DNA from: Caulobacteraceae bacterium
GTDB lineage: Bacteria > Pseudomonadota > Alphaproteobacteria > Caulobacterales > Caulobacteraceae
Length of the DNA stretch: 64,000 nucleotides
NCBI GenBank assembly: GCA_019247715.1
Contig: JAFBAO010000101.1
Location: 52,635 to 116,634 of the forward strand
Direction: 5' to 3'
Shown here: piece by piece, positions 7,928-17,296 of the stretch
Layout of the letters: the number at the start of each line of letters is the position of its first letter
Position numbering within the stretch: the stretch's first letter is position 1
Made by a program: the position numbers and the translations under genes
The notes under the pieces: generated by a model
Seen by the model: the letters and a program-made list of their open reading frames with translations, nothing else
Told to the model about the DNA's origin: nothing
The model's database searches: none

Positions 7928-9760
7928 ATGGACCTGAACCCCTTGCCGACTCAAGCCGAACCCATCCTTGCCGTCGACGACCTTAAGGTTTGCTTCTCAA
8001 CCTATGACGGCGAGGTCGAGGCGGTGCGGGGCGTGAGCCTCGCCATCGGCCGGGGCGAGTGCCTCGGGGTGGTCGGGGAGTCGGGGTCCGGCAAGAGCCA
8101 GACCTTCATGGCGGTGATGGGGCTGCTGGCCGCCAACGGCCGGGCGAGCGGCTCGGTGCGCTTTCGGGGCCAGGACGTGCTGTCCCTGGCGCCGGGCGCG
8201 CTCAACCGCATCCGTGGCTCGAAGATGACCATGATCTTCCAGGACCCGCTGACCGCGCTCACCCCGCATGTCAGGGTTGGCGAGCAGATCGCCGAGCCCC
8301 TGCGTCGCCACCTCGGCATGAGCCCGAAGGCGGCGATGAACCACGCGCGCCTGTGGCTGCAGAAGGTGCGCATCCCCGACGCGGACCGGCGCCTTCGCCA
8401 GTACCCGCACGAACTCTCCGGGGGCATGCGCCAGCGGGTGATGATCGCCCAGGCGATGGCCTGCAGCCCCGACCTGCTGATCGCCGACGAGCCGACCACC
8501 GCCCTCGACGTCACCGTCCAGGCCGAGATCCTGGGCCTGATGGCCGAGCTCAAGGAGGAGACCGGGACCGCCATGGTGCTGGTGACCCACGACATGGGGG
8601 TGATCGCCCGGCTCGCCGACCGGGTGTGCGTCATGAAGGATGGTCTCTACGTCGAGGAGGACGACGCCGGGCGCCTGTTCGCTGAGCCGAAGAGCGAGTA
8701 CACGCGCTCGCTCCTGGAGGCTATTCCGCGGCTCGACCGGGACGACCGAGGCGGACGTCCCATGCCCGCGCCGGTCCCCCCTGAAGCGCCGGTGGTGGTC
8801 GAGGGGCGGGACGTGAAGGTGTGGTTTCCGGTTCGCGACGGCCTCTTCGGCCGCCGGAGCTTGCGGGCCGTCGACGGGGTCAGTTTCCAGATCCGCGAAG
8901 GCGAGACGCTGGGGGTTGTGGGCGAGAGCGGCTGCGGCAAGACCACGCTTTCGCGGGCGGTGCTGAACCTCATCCCCGCCAGCGCCGGTTCGGTGCTGGT
9001 GCTGGGCCGGGAAATCACCCGCGCCCAGGGCGAGGCGCTGCGCGAGGCGCGCAAGGATCTGCAGATCGTCTTCCAGGACCCGTTGGCCAGCCTCGATCCC
9101 AGGGCCACCGTCGGCGAGTCGGTGGCCGAGCCCCTGCGGGTCTTCCGTCCCGATCTCGATCGCCTCGAACGGCAGGCGGCGGTCGCGGCGATGATGCGCG
9201 AGGCGGGGCTCGGTCCGGAGCTGATCAACCGCTATCCCCACGAGCTTTCCGGGGGCCAGAACCAGCGGGTCGGCGTCGCGCGCGCGATGATCCTGCGCCC
9301 CCGCCTCGTCATCTGCGACGAGGCGGTCAGCGCCCTCGACGTCTCCATCCGGGCCCAGATCATCGATCTTCTCATCGAGCTGCAGAAGCAGATGGGGCTG
9401 TCGATGATGTTCATCAGCCACGATCTGGCGGTGGTGCGCGAGATCAGCCACCGGATCATGGTGCTCTATCTCGGGCGGGTCATGGAGGCCGCGCCGCGCC
9501 AGGCGTTTTACGACGATCCGCGGCATCCCTACACCAAGGCCCTGCTTTCCGCGGCCCCGATCCCCGACCCCTCCCGGGAGCGCAACCGGGTGCGGCTGCG
9601 CCTCGACGGGGAGCCGCCGAGCCCGCTCGACCCGCGCTCGGGACTGCGGTTCATGCCCTCGAAGCTTTCCGTCGACCCCACCGCCCCGATCTACGTTCCA
9701 AAGCTCGAGGAAGTGGCGCCCGGACACTGGGTGAGCGAGTTCGACGCGCAGGGGCTTTGA
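7928..9760 (+). CDS. Dual-domain peptide/oligopeptide ABC transporter ATP-binding protein (YejF/GsiA type)
   Basis: A 610-residue protein with two complete ABC ATPase domains in tandem, like a DppD-DppF fusion. Domain 1 has Walker A GESGSGKSQ (residues about 49-57), signature LSGGMRQRV and Walker B LLIADEPTTALD. Domain 2 has Walker A GESGCGKTT (about 336-344), signature LSGGQNQRVGVARA and Walker B LVICDEAVSALD. Both carry the oligopeptide-type C-terminal extension with the HPYTKALLSAAP segment. It would energise uptake of peptides or similar solutes. No permease or binding protein is adjacent; two Opp-type permeases lacking an ATPase lie about 50 kb away at 58.2-60.0 kb. Confidence 0.93.
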   Translation: MDLNPLPTQAEPILAVDDLKVCFSTYDGEVEAVRGVSLAIGRGECLGVVGESGSGKSQTFMAVMGLLAANGRASGSVRFRGQDVLSLAPGALNRIRGSKMTMIFQDPLTALTPHVRVGEQIAEPLRRHLGMSPKAAMNHARLWLQKVRIPDADRRLRQYPHELSGGMRQRVMIAQAMACSPDLLIADEPTTALDVTVQAEILGLMAELKEETGTAMVLVTHDMGVIARLADRVCVMKDGLYVEEDDAGRLFAEPKSEYTRSLLEAIPRLDRDDRGGRPMPAPVPPEAPVVVEGRDVKVWFPVRDGLFGRRSLRAVDGVSFQIREGETLGVVGESGCGKTTLSRAVLNLIPASAGSVLVLGREITRAQGEALREARKDLQIVFQDPLASLDPRATVGESVAEPLRVFRPDLDRLERQAAVAAMMREAGLGPELINRYPHELSGGQNQRVGVARAMILRPRLVICDEAVSALDVSIRAQIIDLLIELQKQMGLSMMFISHDLAVVREISHRIMVLYLGRVMEAAPRQAFYDDPRHPYTKALLSAAPIPDPSRERNRVRLRLDGEPPSPLDPRSGLRFMPSKLSVDPTAPIYVPKLEEVAPGHWVSEFDAQGL

Positions 9761-9794
9761 ACCTCGAGAGGCGGCGCGGCGTTTCACGGCGACC

Positions 9795-10400
9795 ATGGCC
9801 CGCTCGGCGAAGTTGAAGGTCTACCGGGCCCCGATGGGCTTCTACGAAACCATCGTCGCCGCGCCCTCCCAAAAGGCCGCCCTGGCGGCGTGGGGGACAC
9901 GCCAGAACCTTTTCCAGGAGGGCCAAGCCTCGCTCTCGGACGAGCCGTCGGAGATCGAGGCGGCGTACGCGCAGCCGGGGACGGTGCTGAGGCGCGTGGC
10001 GGGCACGAGGGAGCCGTTCCGGCCGGCGGCCGAGCCGGTCGCGGTCGCGGCCCTGAAAGCGCCCGCCCGCGTCGTTCGCAGGACGACGGATCGGCGGGCC
10101 GCCTCGCCTGCGCCGTCGGCGCCTTCGGCCCAGTCGCCGCGCCCCACGCCGCCTGACCGGTCCAGGCTGACGGCGGCGGAGAACCTGCTTGCGGAGCTGG
10201 AAGCCGAACGCGGCCGTCGCCTTGAGGCGTTCGAGGGCGAGCGGCGCGCTTTGGAGGCGGATTTCGAGCGCCGTCGCCAGGCGCTGGAGGCGCGGACCCA
10301 GGAGGCCGAGGCGAGTCTCGACGCCCGCTTGCGTCGGGCAGAGGCGGAGTTGGACGAAGCTCGCCGCGCATTTCGCAAAGCCGGCGGGCGGGGGGCCTGA
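9795..10400 (+). CDS. Uncharacterised protein with C-terminal coiled coil
   Basis: A 201-residue protein. Residues 1-60 form a compact conserved-looking start (LKVYRAPMGFYETIVAAPSQ) followed by an Ala/Pro-rich linker. Residues about 125-195 are a strongly charged Glu/Arg heptad region predicted to be a coiled coil (LLAELEAERGRRLEAFEGER). There is no signal peptide or membrane segment. It lies 34 bp after the ABC ATPase gene. I recognise the N-terminal block as a type seen in Caulobacterales and sphingomonads but know no function. Confidence 0.7.
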   Translation: MARSAKLKVYRAPMGFYETIVAAPSQKAALAAWGTRQNLFQEGQASLSDEPSEIEAAYAQPGTVLRRVAGTREPFRPAAEPVAVAALKAPARVVRRTTDRRAASPAPSAPSAQSPRPTPPDRSRLTAAENLLAELEAERGRRLEAFEGERRALEADFERRRQALEARTQEAEASLDARLRRAEAELDEARRAFRKAGGRGA

Positions 10401-10496
10401 GTCTTCCCGCCCAAGGCTCAGGCAAGGTCCCCATGGAAAGGCCAGGAGGTTCCGCCTATATGGCCATCAAGGGGGCGAGCCGCAGGAGGTTCGCGG

Positions 10497-10952
10497 ATGT
10501 GGAAGCCGCTGGGCGTCATCGCCGCCATCGGATTGATCGCCGGCTCGGCGGTCCCGCTCCAAGCCTCGCCGTCCCATCGCCATCGACACCATCCCGCGCC
10601 CTCGAGGGAAATTCCCTATGCGCCGGCCTCGCCGTCCCAGCCTGAGCCTGCGGTGTTCGCCCCGCCGATGATCCCGATCCCGCCCCCCTCGAGGCCCGGC
10701 GGTCAGCAGTTGACGACGGCCCAGCTCAGTCAGACGGTCGCCAGCCCGGCTCCGCTCCCAGCCGAGCAGGCTTGCGCGGCGGGCGGCGATTGTTCGGCGT
10801 CGGTCGGCGAGCTGGTCGTCCAACCGCCGCCGATGCGCGGTTTCGAAGCGTTCGCGGGGCGGCAACAGGCGATGATCGAGGCCCGCCAGCAGATGTTGCA
10901 CGGGGAGCAGGCGGTCCTGGCGATGCAGCAGCTCCGAATCCACACGCCCTGA
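10497..10952 (+). CDS. Small secreted protein of unknown function
   Basis: A 151-residue protein with an N-terminal signal peptide (MWKPLGVIAAIGLIAGSAVP, probable cleavage after residues LQA), then a His- and Pro-rich region and a C-terminal Gln/Met-rich helix (GRQQAMIEARQQMLHGEQ). An AGGAGG stands about 7 bp before the ATG. Two Cys about seven residues apart (ACAAGGDC) could form a disulfide in the periplasm. A frame on the opposite strand covers the same bases but lacks a signal peptide and a good ribosome site. Confidence 0.6.
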   Translation: MWKPLGVIAAIGLIAGSAVPLQASPSHRHRHHPAPSREIPYAPASPSQPEPAVFAPPMIPIPPPSRPGGQQLTTAQLSQTVASPAPLPAEQACAAGGDCSASVGELVVQPPPMRGFEAFAGRQQAMIEARQQMLHGEQAVLAMQQLRIHTP

Positions 10953-10967
10953 AGCGCCGCCCGCGCG

Positions 10968-11465
10968 CTAGGCGGGCCGGAAGGAGCCTATGAGGCGCTC
11001 GGCGCCGCCTCGGCGCAGGAAGAGGCTCCAGCGGTCGAAGACCAGGTCGTAGCCGACGGCGCGTTCGCCGTTGGCCAGCGAGATCACCATCAGCGCGCCC
11101 TCCGGCGGACTGGCGAAACCCACGCCGAGGTCGCCGCTGCGCAGGCGCAGCAGGGCCCCCGACCGGAACGGACGCCGCAGCGGCGCCGCCAGCTGCGGAC
11201 CCTGGGCGGCCAGGCCCGGGGCGAAGACCAGTTCGTGCTCGAGGCTGGCCAGGGGCGCCGCAAGCGTCTTCAGCGGGGCCGTCGCGAAATCCAGGACCTC
11301 CGGGCGGCTGCTCCCGAAGGTGAGGATCAGGCGTTCCTCGCCCTCGCCTTCGTCGGTGGAGAAGCAGATCAGCGGGCGCACGCCCTCGCCGGCCAGGAAC
11401 CATCTTCCGGCGCGCAGGGCCCCGCGCTCCACGACGCGGGGAAAACCTTCGAACGTCACGGCCAT
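10968..11465 (-). CDS. Conserved hypothetical protein
   Basis: A 165-residue soluble-looking protein beginning MAVTFEGFPRVVERGALRAG. It has alternating beta-rich stretches and no signal peptide, transmembrane helix or recognisable catalytic motif. The same frame is open far upstream, but that part is antisense to mtnA. The in-frame ATGs at 11465 or 11489 are the credible starts. It is divergent from mtnA with about 100 bp between. I cannot assign a function. Confidence 0.6.
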   Translation of the reverse strand: MAVTFEGFPRVVERGALRAGRWFLAGEGVRPLICFSTDEGEGEERLILTFGSSRPEVLDFATAPLKTLAAPLASLEHELVFAPGLAAQGPQLAAPLRRPFRSGALLRLRSGDLGVGFASPPEGALMVISLANGERAVGYDLVFDRWSLFLRRGGAERLIGSFRPA

Positions 11466-11567
11466 CGAATCGGACCTCGCCGGCAGCATGCACGCCAGCG
11501 GGCCCACCACAAAGTCGCGGGTTGTGAGGCGCTTCGGCGGAGCGCGAAACGGGGCTAGACTGAACCC

Positions 11568-12635
11568 ATGCGGATCGACGGTCGCCCCATGCGCGCCATC
11601 TGGGCCCGCGCCGACGGAACGGTGGGGATCATCGACCAGACGCGGCTGCCCTGGGGCGTCGAGACGCCGGCCCTGGCGAGCCTGGAGGATGCGGCTCGCG
11701 CGATCGAGGTCATGCAGGTGCGGGGCGCGCCGCTGATCGGGGTGACGGGGGCCTTCGGACTGGCGCTCGGGCTTCGTGAGGACGCCTCCGACGGCGCCCT
11801 CGCAGCGGGCCTGGCAAGGCTGCTGGGAACGCGCCCCACCGCGGTCAACCTCGCCTGGGCGCTCGAGCGGGTGCGGGCGGGGGTTGCGCCATTGGCGCCC
11901 GGTGAGCGGGCGGCGGCGGCGCTCGGGATCGCGGAGGCGCTTGCCGAGGAGGACGTCACGGCCTGCCGGGCGATCGGCGAGCACGGGGCGCGGCTCATCG
12001 CGGCGGTCGCCGCCAGGGCCGGCGGACGCCGGATCAACATCCTCACCCACTGCAACGCCGGTTGGCTGGCGACGGTGGACTGGGGCACGGCGCTGGCGCC
12101 GATCTACATGGCGCGCGAGCAGGGCGTCGATCTCCACGTGTGGGTCGACGAGACCCGTCCGCGAAACCAGGGCGCGGCCCTCACCGCCTTCGAGCTCGGC
12201 CAGGAGGGCGTTCCTCACACGATCGTCGTCGACAACGCCGGCGGCCATCTCATGCAGCACGGCCAAGTCGACCTCTGCATCGTCGGCGCCGACCGGATCA
12301 CTCGCCTGGGCGACGTCGCCAACAAGATCGGCACCTATCTGAAGGCGCTGGCCGCCGCCGACAACGGTGTCCCCTTTCACGTCGCCGCCCCGTCCTCGAC
12401 CATCGACTGGCGGCTGGCCGACGGGGTGGCGCAAATCCCCATCGAGGAGCGCAGCCCGCGTGAAGTCACGCATCTGGCGGGCCAGCGCGTCGCTGCGCCG
12501 GGGTCGGCGGCGGCCAATTACGCCTTCGACGTGACGCCTGCCCGCCTCATAAGTGGTTTCATCACCGAGCGCGGCCTTTGCCAGGCGGGGGCGGGTGGAT
12601 TGGCGTCGCTGTTTCCAGAGGCGGCGGCGGCATGA
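11568..12635 (+). CDS. mtnA: S-methyl-5-thioribose-1-phosphate isomerase
   Basis: Aldose-ketose isomerase that converts methylthioribose-1-phosphate to methylthioribulose-1-phosphate. The 355-residue protein starts MRIDGRPMRAIW, as MtnA proteins do. It has the conserved RGAPLIGVTGAFGLAL, the catalytic-cysteine block ILTHCNAGWLATVDWGTAL, the VDETRPRNQGAALTAFEL substrate loop and the catalytic aspartate in IVGADRI, followed by NKIGTY. Its stop overlaps the start of the next gene (ATGA), so it is coupled to a class II aldolase. Confidence 0.95.
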   Translation: MRIDGRPMRAIWARADGTVGIIDQTRLPWGVETPALASLEDAARAIEVMQVRGAPLIGVTGAFGLALGLREDASDGALAAGLARLLGTRPTAVNLAWALERVRAGVAPLAPGERAAAALGIAEALAEEDVTACRAIGEHGARLIAAVAARAGGRRINILTHCNAGWLATVDWGTALAPIYMAREQGVDLHVWVDETRPRNQGAALTAFELGQEGVPHTIVVDNAGGHLMQHGQVDLCIVGADRITRLGDVANKIGTYLKALAAADNGVPFHVAAPSSTIDWRLADGVAQIPIEERSPREVTHLAGQRVAAPGSAAANYAFDVTPARLISGFITERGLCQAGAGGLASLFPEAAAA

Positions 12636-13285
12636 TCGGCGAAGCGCCGCTGCGCGAGAAGGTGGTGGCCGCCGCCCGGGCCTTGGCGCCTGCCGGGCTC
12701 GGCGTCGGGCGGTCCGGCAACGTCTCGGCGCGCTGCGGCGAGGGGTTCCTGATCACTCCGACCGGGATCGCCTACGAGGCCATGGCGCCCGAAATGGTGG
12801 TCTTTCTCGACCTCGAGGGCCGGCGGCGGCAGCGGGAGCTGCTCCCTTCGAGCGAGTGGCGCATGCACGCCGCGCTCTACGCCGCGCGGCCCGACTGCGG
12901 GGCGGTCGTCCATTGCCATTCGCCCGCGGCCACCGCGCTCGCCTGCGCGGGCAAGTCGATTCCCGCCTTCCACTACATGGTGGCGGTGGCCGGCGGTGCG
13001 CAGATCGGGCTCGCCGACTATGCCACCTTCGGCTCCGAAGCCCTGGCCCAGAACGCGCTCACGGCGATGCCGGACGGGCGCCGGGCCTGCCTGCTCGCCA
13101 ACCACGGCCAGTTGGCCTATGCCGAGGACATCGCTGCGGCCCTGGAGCTCGCCCGCGAAGTCGAGGCCCTCTCCGACCAGTACGCCCGCACGCTCGCACT
13201 GGGACCGCCGGTTCTGCTCTCCCCGGCCGAGATGGCGGCGGTGCTCGAAAAGTTCGGCTCGTACGGTCAGCAGGAGGACGCTTGA
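12632..13285 (+). CDS. Class II aldolase/adducin family protein
   Basis: A 217-residue zinc-dependent aldolase-fold protein starting [19 protein letters not shown] at the ATG overlapping the mtnA stop. It shows SGNVSAR near the N-terminus, the zinc ligands in [16 protein letters not shown], the third His in [10 protein letters not shown] and an acidic E in the [11 protein letters not shown] block. By context the probable substrate is 5-(methylthio)- or 5-deoxy-ribulose-1-phosphate, cleaved to DHAP plus an aldehyde. This is the role of the Ald2 enzymes of the MTA/5'-deoxyadenosine DHAP shunt. MtnB-type dehydratase or fuculose-phosphate aldolase activity is the alternative. The 3' end overlaps cysA by 19 bp, tail to tail. 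Confidence 0.85.
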   Translation: MIGEAPLREKVVAAARALAPAGLGVGRSGNVSARCGEGFLITPTGIAYEAMAPEMVVFLDLEGRRRQRELLPSSEWRMHAALYAARPDCGAVVHCHSPAATALACAGKSIPAFHYMVAVAGGAQIGLADYATFGSEALAQNALTAMPDGRRACLLANHGQLAYAEDIAAALELAREVEALSDQYARTLALGPPVLLSPAEMAAVLEKFGSYGQQEDA

Positions 13286-14349
13286 GCCGCCGTGGCCTCC
13301 GGCGCCTCGCCAGCGAACACGAACACGCGCCGCGGGGCGAGCCGCGCCTCGACCGCTGGCGCGAGGCCGGTGGGAAGCGCGTCGCGGGGGTAGTCCGCTT
13401 CGAAGAGCACGCCGCCCGAGCCACGGCATTCGACGCGGATCATCGAGCCCCTGGTGAGGATGTCGGAGATGGTGACCGCGAGGCCTGCGCCGCCCAAGCC
13501 GAGCGACGTCTCGTGCGGCCGGAACCAAGCCGTAGTCGCGCCGGCGCCCGCGTCCCGACCGCGGACGGCGGGGGCGGCGAAGCCGTCGAAGATCGCCAGG
13601 TCGCCCTGCAGGCGGCAAGGGAGGCGGTTGGAATCGCCCAGGAAGTCGAACACGAAGGCCGAGGCCGGGGCCGCCTCCAGCGCTTCGGGCGTCCCGATTT
13701 GTTCGATCAGCCCGTTCCGGAGGATGGCCACTCGATCGGCCAGGTCGATCGCCTCTTCCTGATCGTGGGTGACGAACAGGGTGGTCACTCCGGTCTCGTC
13801 GTGGACCCGCCGAAGCCACTGGCGCAGCTCCTTGCGGACCTTGGCGTCGAGCGCTCCGAAGGGCTCGTCGAGGAGGAGCATCCGGGGCTCGATCGCCAGG
13901 GCGCGGGCGAGCGCCACGCGCTGCTGCTGGCCGCCGGAAAGCTGGGCCGGATAACGCCCGCCCAGGCCCTCGAGCTGGACCAGGGCCAACAGCCGCTCGA
14001 CCGTCTCTTCGATCTGGCGGTGGGGCGGCCGCTGGCGCGCCGGCCGCGCCCTGAGGCCGAAGGCGATGTTGCGGGCGACCGTCATGTGCCGGAAGAGCGC
14101 GTAGTGCTGGAAGACCATGCCGATCCGACGCTCGCGGGCCGAGAGGGCGAGGAAATCCTCGCCCTCGAACAGCACCTTTCCCGAGTCCGGGGTCTCGAGC
14201 CCCGCGAGCACCCTGAGGAGGGTCGTCTTGCCGGAGCCGGACGGCCCGAGCAGCGCCAGGAACTCGCCGGGCTCGGCGCTGAGCGAGACTCCGTTCAGCG
14301 CGGGAAAGCGCGCAAAGCGTTTGGCGACGCCGTCGACGATCAGGCTCAT
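13267..14349 (-). CDS. cysA: Sulfate/thiosulfate ABC transporter ATP-binding protein
   Basis: ATPase of the sulfate importer, last gene of the sbp-cysT-cysW-cysA operon. The 360-residue protein starts [20 protein letters not shown]. Walker A is GPSGSGKTT (about residues 37-45), the signature is [16 protein letters not shown] and Walker B is [12 protein letters not shown], with the H-loop in [11 protein letters not shown]-terminal TOBE-like regulatory domain follows. It starts 4 bp after the cysW stop. Ten in-frame codons upstream of longer possible starts are antisense to cysW and were ignored. Confidence 0.93.
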   Translation of the reverse strand: MSLIVDGVAKRFARFPALNGVSLSAEPGEFLALLGPSGSGKTTLLRVLAGLETPDSGKVLFEGEDFLALSARERRIGMVFQHYALFRHMTVARNIAFGLRARPARQRPPHRQIEETVERLLALVQLEGLGGRYPAQLSGGQQQRVALARALAIEPRMLLLDEPFGALDAKVRKELRQWLRRVHDETGVTTLFVTHDQEEAIDLADRVAILRNGLIEQIGTPEALEAAPASAFVFDFLGDSNRLPCRLQGDLAIFDGFAAPAVRGRDAGAGATTAWFRPHETSLGLGGAGLAVTISDILTRGSMIRVECRGSGGVLFEADYPRDALPTGLAPAVEARLAPRRVFVFAGEAPEATAAQASSC

Positions 14350-14353
14350 CGGC

Positions 14354-15193
14354 CTATCGCCGGCCGTGCGCGAGCTCTCCGGCGAAGCGCCACTCGAGCG
14401 CCGACTTGGCCGCAAGGGTGACGAGGGCGAGGCCGGCAAGGAGCGTTGCGACGGCGAAGGCGCCCACGAAGTCGTAGTCATTGTAGAGCACCTCCACGTG
14501 CAGGGGCATGGTGTTGGTGAGGCCGCGGATATGGCCGGACACCACCGAGACCGCGCCGAACTCGCCCATGGCGCGGGCGTTGCAGAGCAGCACCCCGTAA
14601 AGGAGGGCCCAGGCGACGTTGGGCAGCGTCACCTGAAGGAAGGTCCGAAGGCCGCCGGCGCCCAAGGTGATCGCCGCCGATTCCTCATCGGTCCCCTGTT
14701 CCTGCATCAGGGGGATCAGCTCGCGGGCCACGAAGGGCAGGGTCACCAGCACGGTGGCCAGCAGGATGCCGGTGAAATTGAAGATGACGCGGATTCCGAG
14801 CCCGTCCAGCGTCGCGCCGAACCAGCCATTGGCGCCGAATAGCAGCACCCAGACCAGCCCCGAGATCACCGGCGACATCGAAAACGGGATGTCGATGATG
14901 CTGACCAGCAAGGTCTTGCCGCGGAACTCGAATTTGGCCACCGCCCAGGCGGCGGCGAGACCGAAGAGCGCGTTCAGCGGGACGGCGATGGCGGCGACTT
15001 CGAGGGTCAGCTTGATCGCCGAAAGCGCGTCGGGATCGGCCAGGGCCGCCACGTAGGCGCCGGCCCCCTTGCGGAACGCCTCGCCGAAGACCGCCGCGAG
15101 CGGCAGGCCGATGACCAGGGCGATCCAGACGAGCGCTGCGGCGATCAGCAGCCAGGCCGGCCCGGAGGGGCGAACGGGGGCGCTGGTCCTCAT
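14354..15193 (-). CDS. cysW: Sulfate ABC transporter permease CysW
   Basis: Inner-membrane permease, 279 residues with six predicted membrane segments. The EAA-type loop ([20 protein letters not shown]) contacts CysA, and the [17 protein letters not shown] block is typical of sulfate permeases. It overlaps cysT by 4 bp (ATGA), so it forms a CysTW heterodimer made from one transcript. Confidence 0.94.
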   Translation of the reverse strand: MRTSAPVRPSGPAWLLIAAALVWIALVIGLPLAAVFGEAFRKGAGAYVAALADPDALSAIKLTLEVAAIAVPLNALFGLAAAWAVAKFEFRGKTLLVSIIDIPFSMSPVISGLVWVLLFGANGWFGATLDGLGIRVIFNFTGILLATVLVTLPFVARELIPLMQEQGTDEESAAITLGAGGLRTFLQVTLPNVAWALLYGVLLCNARAMGEFGAVSVVSGHIRGLTNTMPLHVEVLYNDYDFVGAFAVATLLAGLALVTLAAKSALEWRFAGELAHGRR

Positions 15194-16119
15194 CGCCGCC
15201 CCCGCCGCGCCGCCGCCAGTTGGACGAGGTTAATGGTGATCAGCACGGCGAACGAGAGCAGCAGCATGACGAGGCCGATGGAAGCTGCGCCCGCGTAGTT
15301 GAATTGCTCGAGCTCGATGACGATCAGGAGCGGGGCGATCTCCGAGCGCATGGGCATGTTGCCGGCGATGAAGATCACCGATCCGTACTCGCCGACGGCC
15401 CGCGCGAAGGCCAGGGAGAAGCCGGTGATCAGCGACGGCGTGAGCGCCGGCAGCACCAGCTGCCAGGTGCGGCGCAACGGCCCGGCCCCCAGAGTCAGGG
15501 CCGCCTCCTCGACCTCCGCATCGAAGTCCTTGAGGACCGGCTGCACGCCGCGGACGATGAACGGCAGGCCGACGGCGATCAGGGCGATGAGGACCCCGAG
15601 CGGCGTGTAGGCGACCTTGATCCCGGCCGGGGCGAGCAGCGCCCCCACCCAGCCGTTCGGCGCGTAGATGGCGGCGAGCGCGATGCCGGCCACCGCCGTC
15701 GGCAGGGCGAAGGGCAGGTCGACCGCCGCGTCGGCCAGGCGCTTGCCGGGAAAGTCGTATCGCGCCAGGGCCCAGGCCACCACGAGCCCCATGACCACAT
15801 TGAGGCCGGCGGCGACGAAGGACAGTCCGAAGCTGAGCCGCAGCGCCGCCAGCACGCGGGGGCTGGCGAGCGTGGTCCAGAGACCCTGCCAGCCATGCTC
15901 CCAGGGCCGGGCGGCCAGGGCGGCGAGCGGCAGGAGCACCAGGAGGCTCAGGTAGAGGAGGGTGAAGGCCATCGCCGGAGCAAACCCGGGCAGCAGGCTG
16001 GGCTCGCGCCAGCCGCGCCGACGCGAGGGCGCTGCGGAGGCGGCGATCGGGGCGCGCAGGCCGGGCCGCGTCGGAAGCGGCGGGCCGGCCGGCGCAATCG
16101 GCTCGGAGGCGGCGCTCAT
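15190..16119 (-). CDS. cysT: Sulfate ABC transporter permease CysT
   Basis: Second permease subunit, 309 residues. An unusual 40-residue Ala/Pro/Arg-rich cytoplasmic N-terminus precedes the first membrane helix ([17 protein letters not shown]). The EAA loop is [20 protein letters not shown], and [18 protein letters not shown] is the sulfate-family signature. Its ATG overlaps the sbp stop by 4 bp. Confidence 0.94.
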   Translation of the reverse strand: MSAASEPIAPAGPPLPTRPGLRAPIAASAAPSRRRGWREPSLLPGFAPAMAFTLLYLSLLVLLPLAALAARPWEHGWQGLWTTLASPRVLAALRLSFGLSFVAAGLNVVMGLVVAWALARYDFPGKRLADAAVDLPFALPTAVAGIALAAIYAPNGWVGALLAPAGIKVAYTPLGVLIALIAVGLPFIVRGVQPVLKDFDAEVEEAALTLGAGPLRRTWQLVLPALTPSLITGFSLAFARAVGEYGSVIFIAGNMPMRSEIAPLLIVIELEQFNYAGAASIGLVMLLLSFAVLITINLVQLAAARRGRR

Positions 16120-17162
16120 GCCGGCTTGTAGATCTGATCGAAGACCCCGCCGTCGGCGAAGTGGGCTGCCTGCGCCTTGCGCCAGCCGCCGAACGTCTCG
16201 TCGATGGTGACCAGCGGTATCTTCGGGAACTGGGCCGCGTACTTGGCGGCCGCCGCCGGGTCGCGAGGCCGGTAGAAGTGCTTGCCGATCAGATCCTGGG
16301 CCAGGGGGCTGTAGAGGAAGTTCAGATAGCCCTGGGCCACCACGCGGGTTCCCTTGCGGTCGACCACCTTGTCCACCAGCGCCACCGGTGGCTCGGCCAG
16401 GATCGAGATCGGCGGGGTGACGATCTCGAACTTGTCGGCCCCGAACTCCGCCAGCGCCAGGTGCGCCTCGTTCTCCCAGCAGACCAGCACGTCGCCGATG
16501 CCGCGCTGGGCGAAGGTGACGGTCGAGCCACGGGCGCCGGAATCCAGGACGGGGACGTGGCGGTAGAAGTCCCGCACATAGGCGCGTGCGGCCGCCTCAT
16601 TGCCGCCGGGCGCTTTCACGGCCGAGGCCCAGGCGGCCAGGTAGGCCCAGCGGGCGCCGCCGGAGGTCTTCGGGTTGGGGACCACGGTGGCGATGCCCGG
16701 GCGCACGAGGTCGCTCCAGGCGCGGATCTTCCACGGGTTCCCCTTTCGGACCAGGAAGACGATGGTCGACAGATACGGGGTGGAATTCTGCGGAAGCCGC
16801 GACTGCCAATTGCTCGGCAGCAGATGGGCTCGGTCGGAGATGCTGTCGATGTCGTAGGCGAGGGCCAGGGTGACTACGTCTGCCGGCAAGCCGTCGATGA
16901 CCGCGCGCGCCTGGGCGCCCGAGCCCCCATGGCTTTGCTCGACGGTGACCACCTGGCCCGTGCGGTTGCGCCAATAGTCGGCGTAGGCGGCGTCGATGTC
17001 CTTGTAGAGCTCCCGGGTCGGATCGTAGCTCACGTTCAGCAGGCGGACCGGCTTTCGCGCCTGGGCGCGCACCTGGCTCGACAGCAGGGGCGCGCCGACG
17101 GCGCCGCCGACCAGTGCGGCCAGCAGGCCACGACGCGATGTCGGCTTGGGAGACTCGATCAT
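16116..17162 (-). CDS. sbp: Sulfate-binding periplasmic protein
   Basis: A 348-residue extracytoplasmic sulfate receptor for CysTWA. The signal peptide has a twin-arginine-like start ([12 protein letters not shown]) and a likely cleavage after VRAQA. The mature start [18 protein letters not shown] and the sulfate-site block [19 protein letters not shown] are diagnostic, with [16 protein letters not shown] further on. It is the first gene of the operon, downstream of the promoter at 17228-17256. Confidence 0.95.
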   Translation of the reverse strand: MIESPKPTSRRGLLAALVGGAVGAPLLSSQVRAQARKPVRLLNVSYDPTRELYKDIDAAYADYWRNRTGQVVTVEQSHGGSGAQARAVIDGLPADVVTLALAYDIDSISDRAHLLPSNWQSRLPQNSTPYLSTIVFLVRKGNPWKIRAWSDLVRPGIATVVPNPKTSGGARWAYLAAWASAVKAPGGNEAAARAYVRDFYRHVPVLDSGARGSTVTFAQRGIGDVLVCWENEAHLALAEFGADKFEIVTPPISILAEPPVALVDKVVDRKGTRVVAQGYLNFLYSPLAQDLIGKHFYRPRDPAAAAKYAAQFPKIPLVTIDETFGGWRKAQAAHFADGGVFDQIYKPA

Positions 17163-17227
17163 CGAATAACCTCCGGGCGCGGAGCCGCTGACGGCTCGGC
17201 TTTGCGGCGGCGACCCTAGGGGTAATA

Positions 17228-17256
17228 TCTATAAAATCGATAGAGATTTGGCGCAA
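17228..17256 (-). promoter_or_regulatory. Candidate sigma-70 promoter with overlapping dyad for sbp-cysTWA
   Basis: Read on the minus strand, TTGCGC (17256-17251), a 17-bp spacer and TATAGA (17233-17228) form a good -35/-10 pair about 65 bp before the sbp ATG. An imperfect inverted repeat, TATCTAT-AAAATCG-ATAGAGAT on the plus strand (17226-17247), covers the -10 and most of the spacer. It could be an operator for a sulfur-responsive regulator. It is the only AT-rich stretch between the autotransporter stop and sbp. This is visual motif matching only. Confidence 0.45.
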
Positions 17257-17296
17257 TCCCATTCAGATTTCCTGAACGCGATCGGCCGAAGGATGG

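Noticed and set aside
7997..9796. 599-codon minus-strand frame opposite the ABC ATPase
   Set aside because: Antisense; the plus frame has two complete sets of Walker and signature motifs.
12553..14421. 622-codon plus-strand frame covering the aldolase and cysA
   Set aside because: Out of frame with the aldolase and antisense to cysA; no domain pattern.
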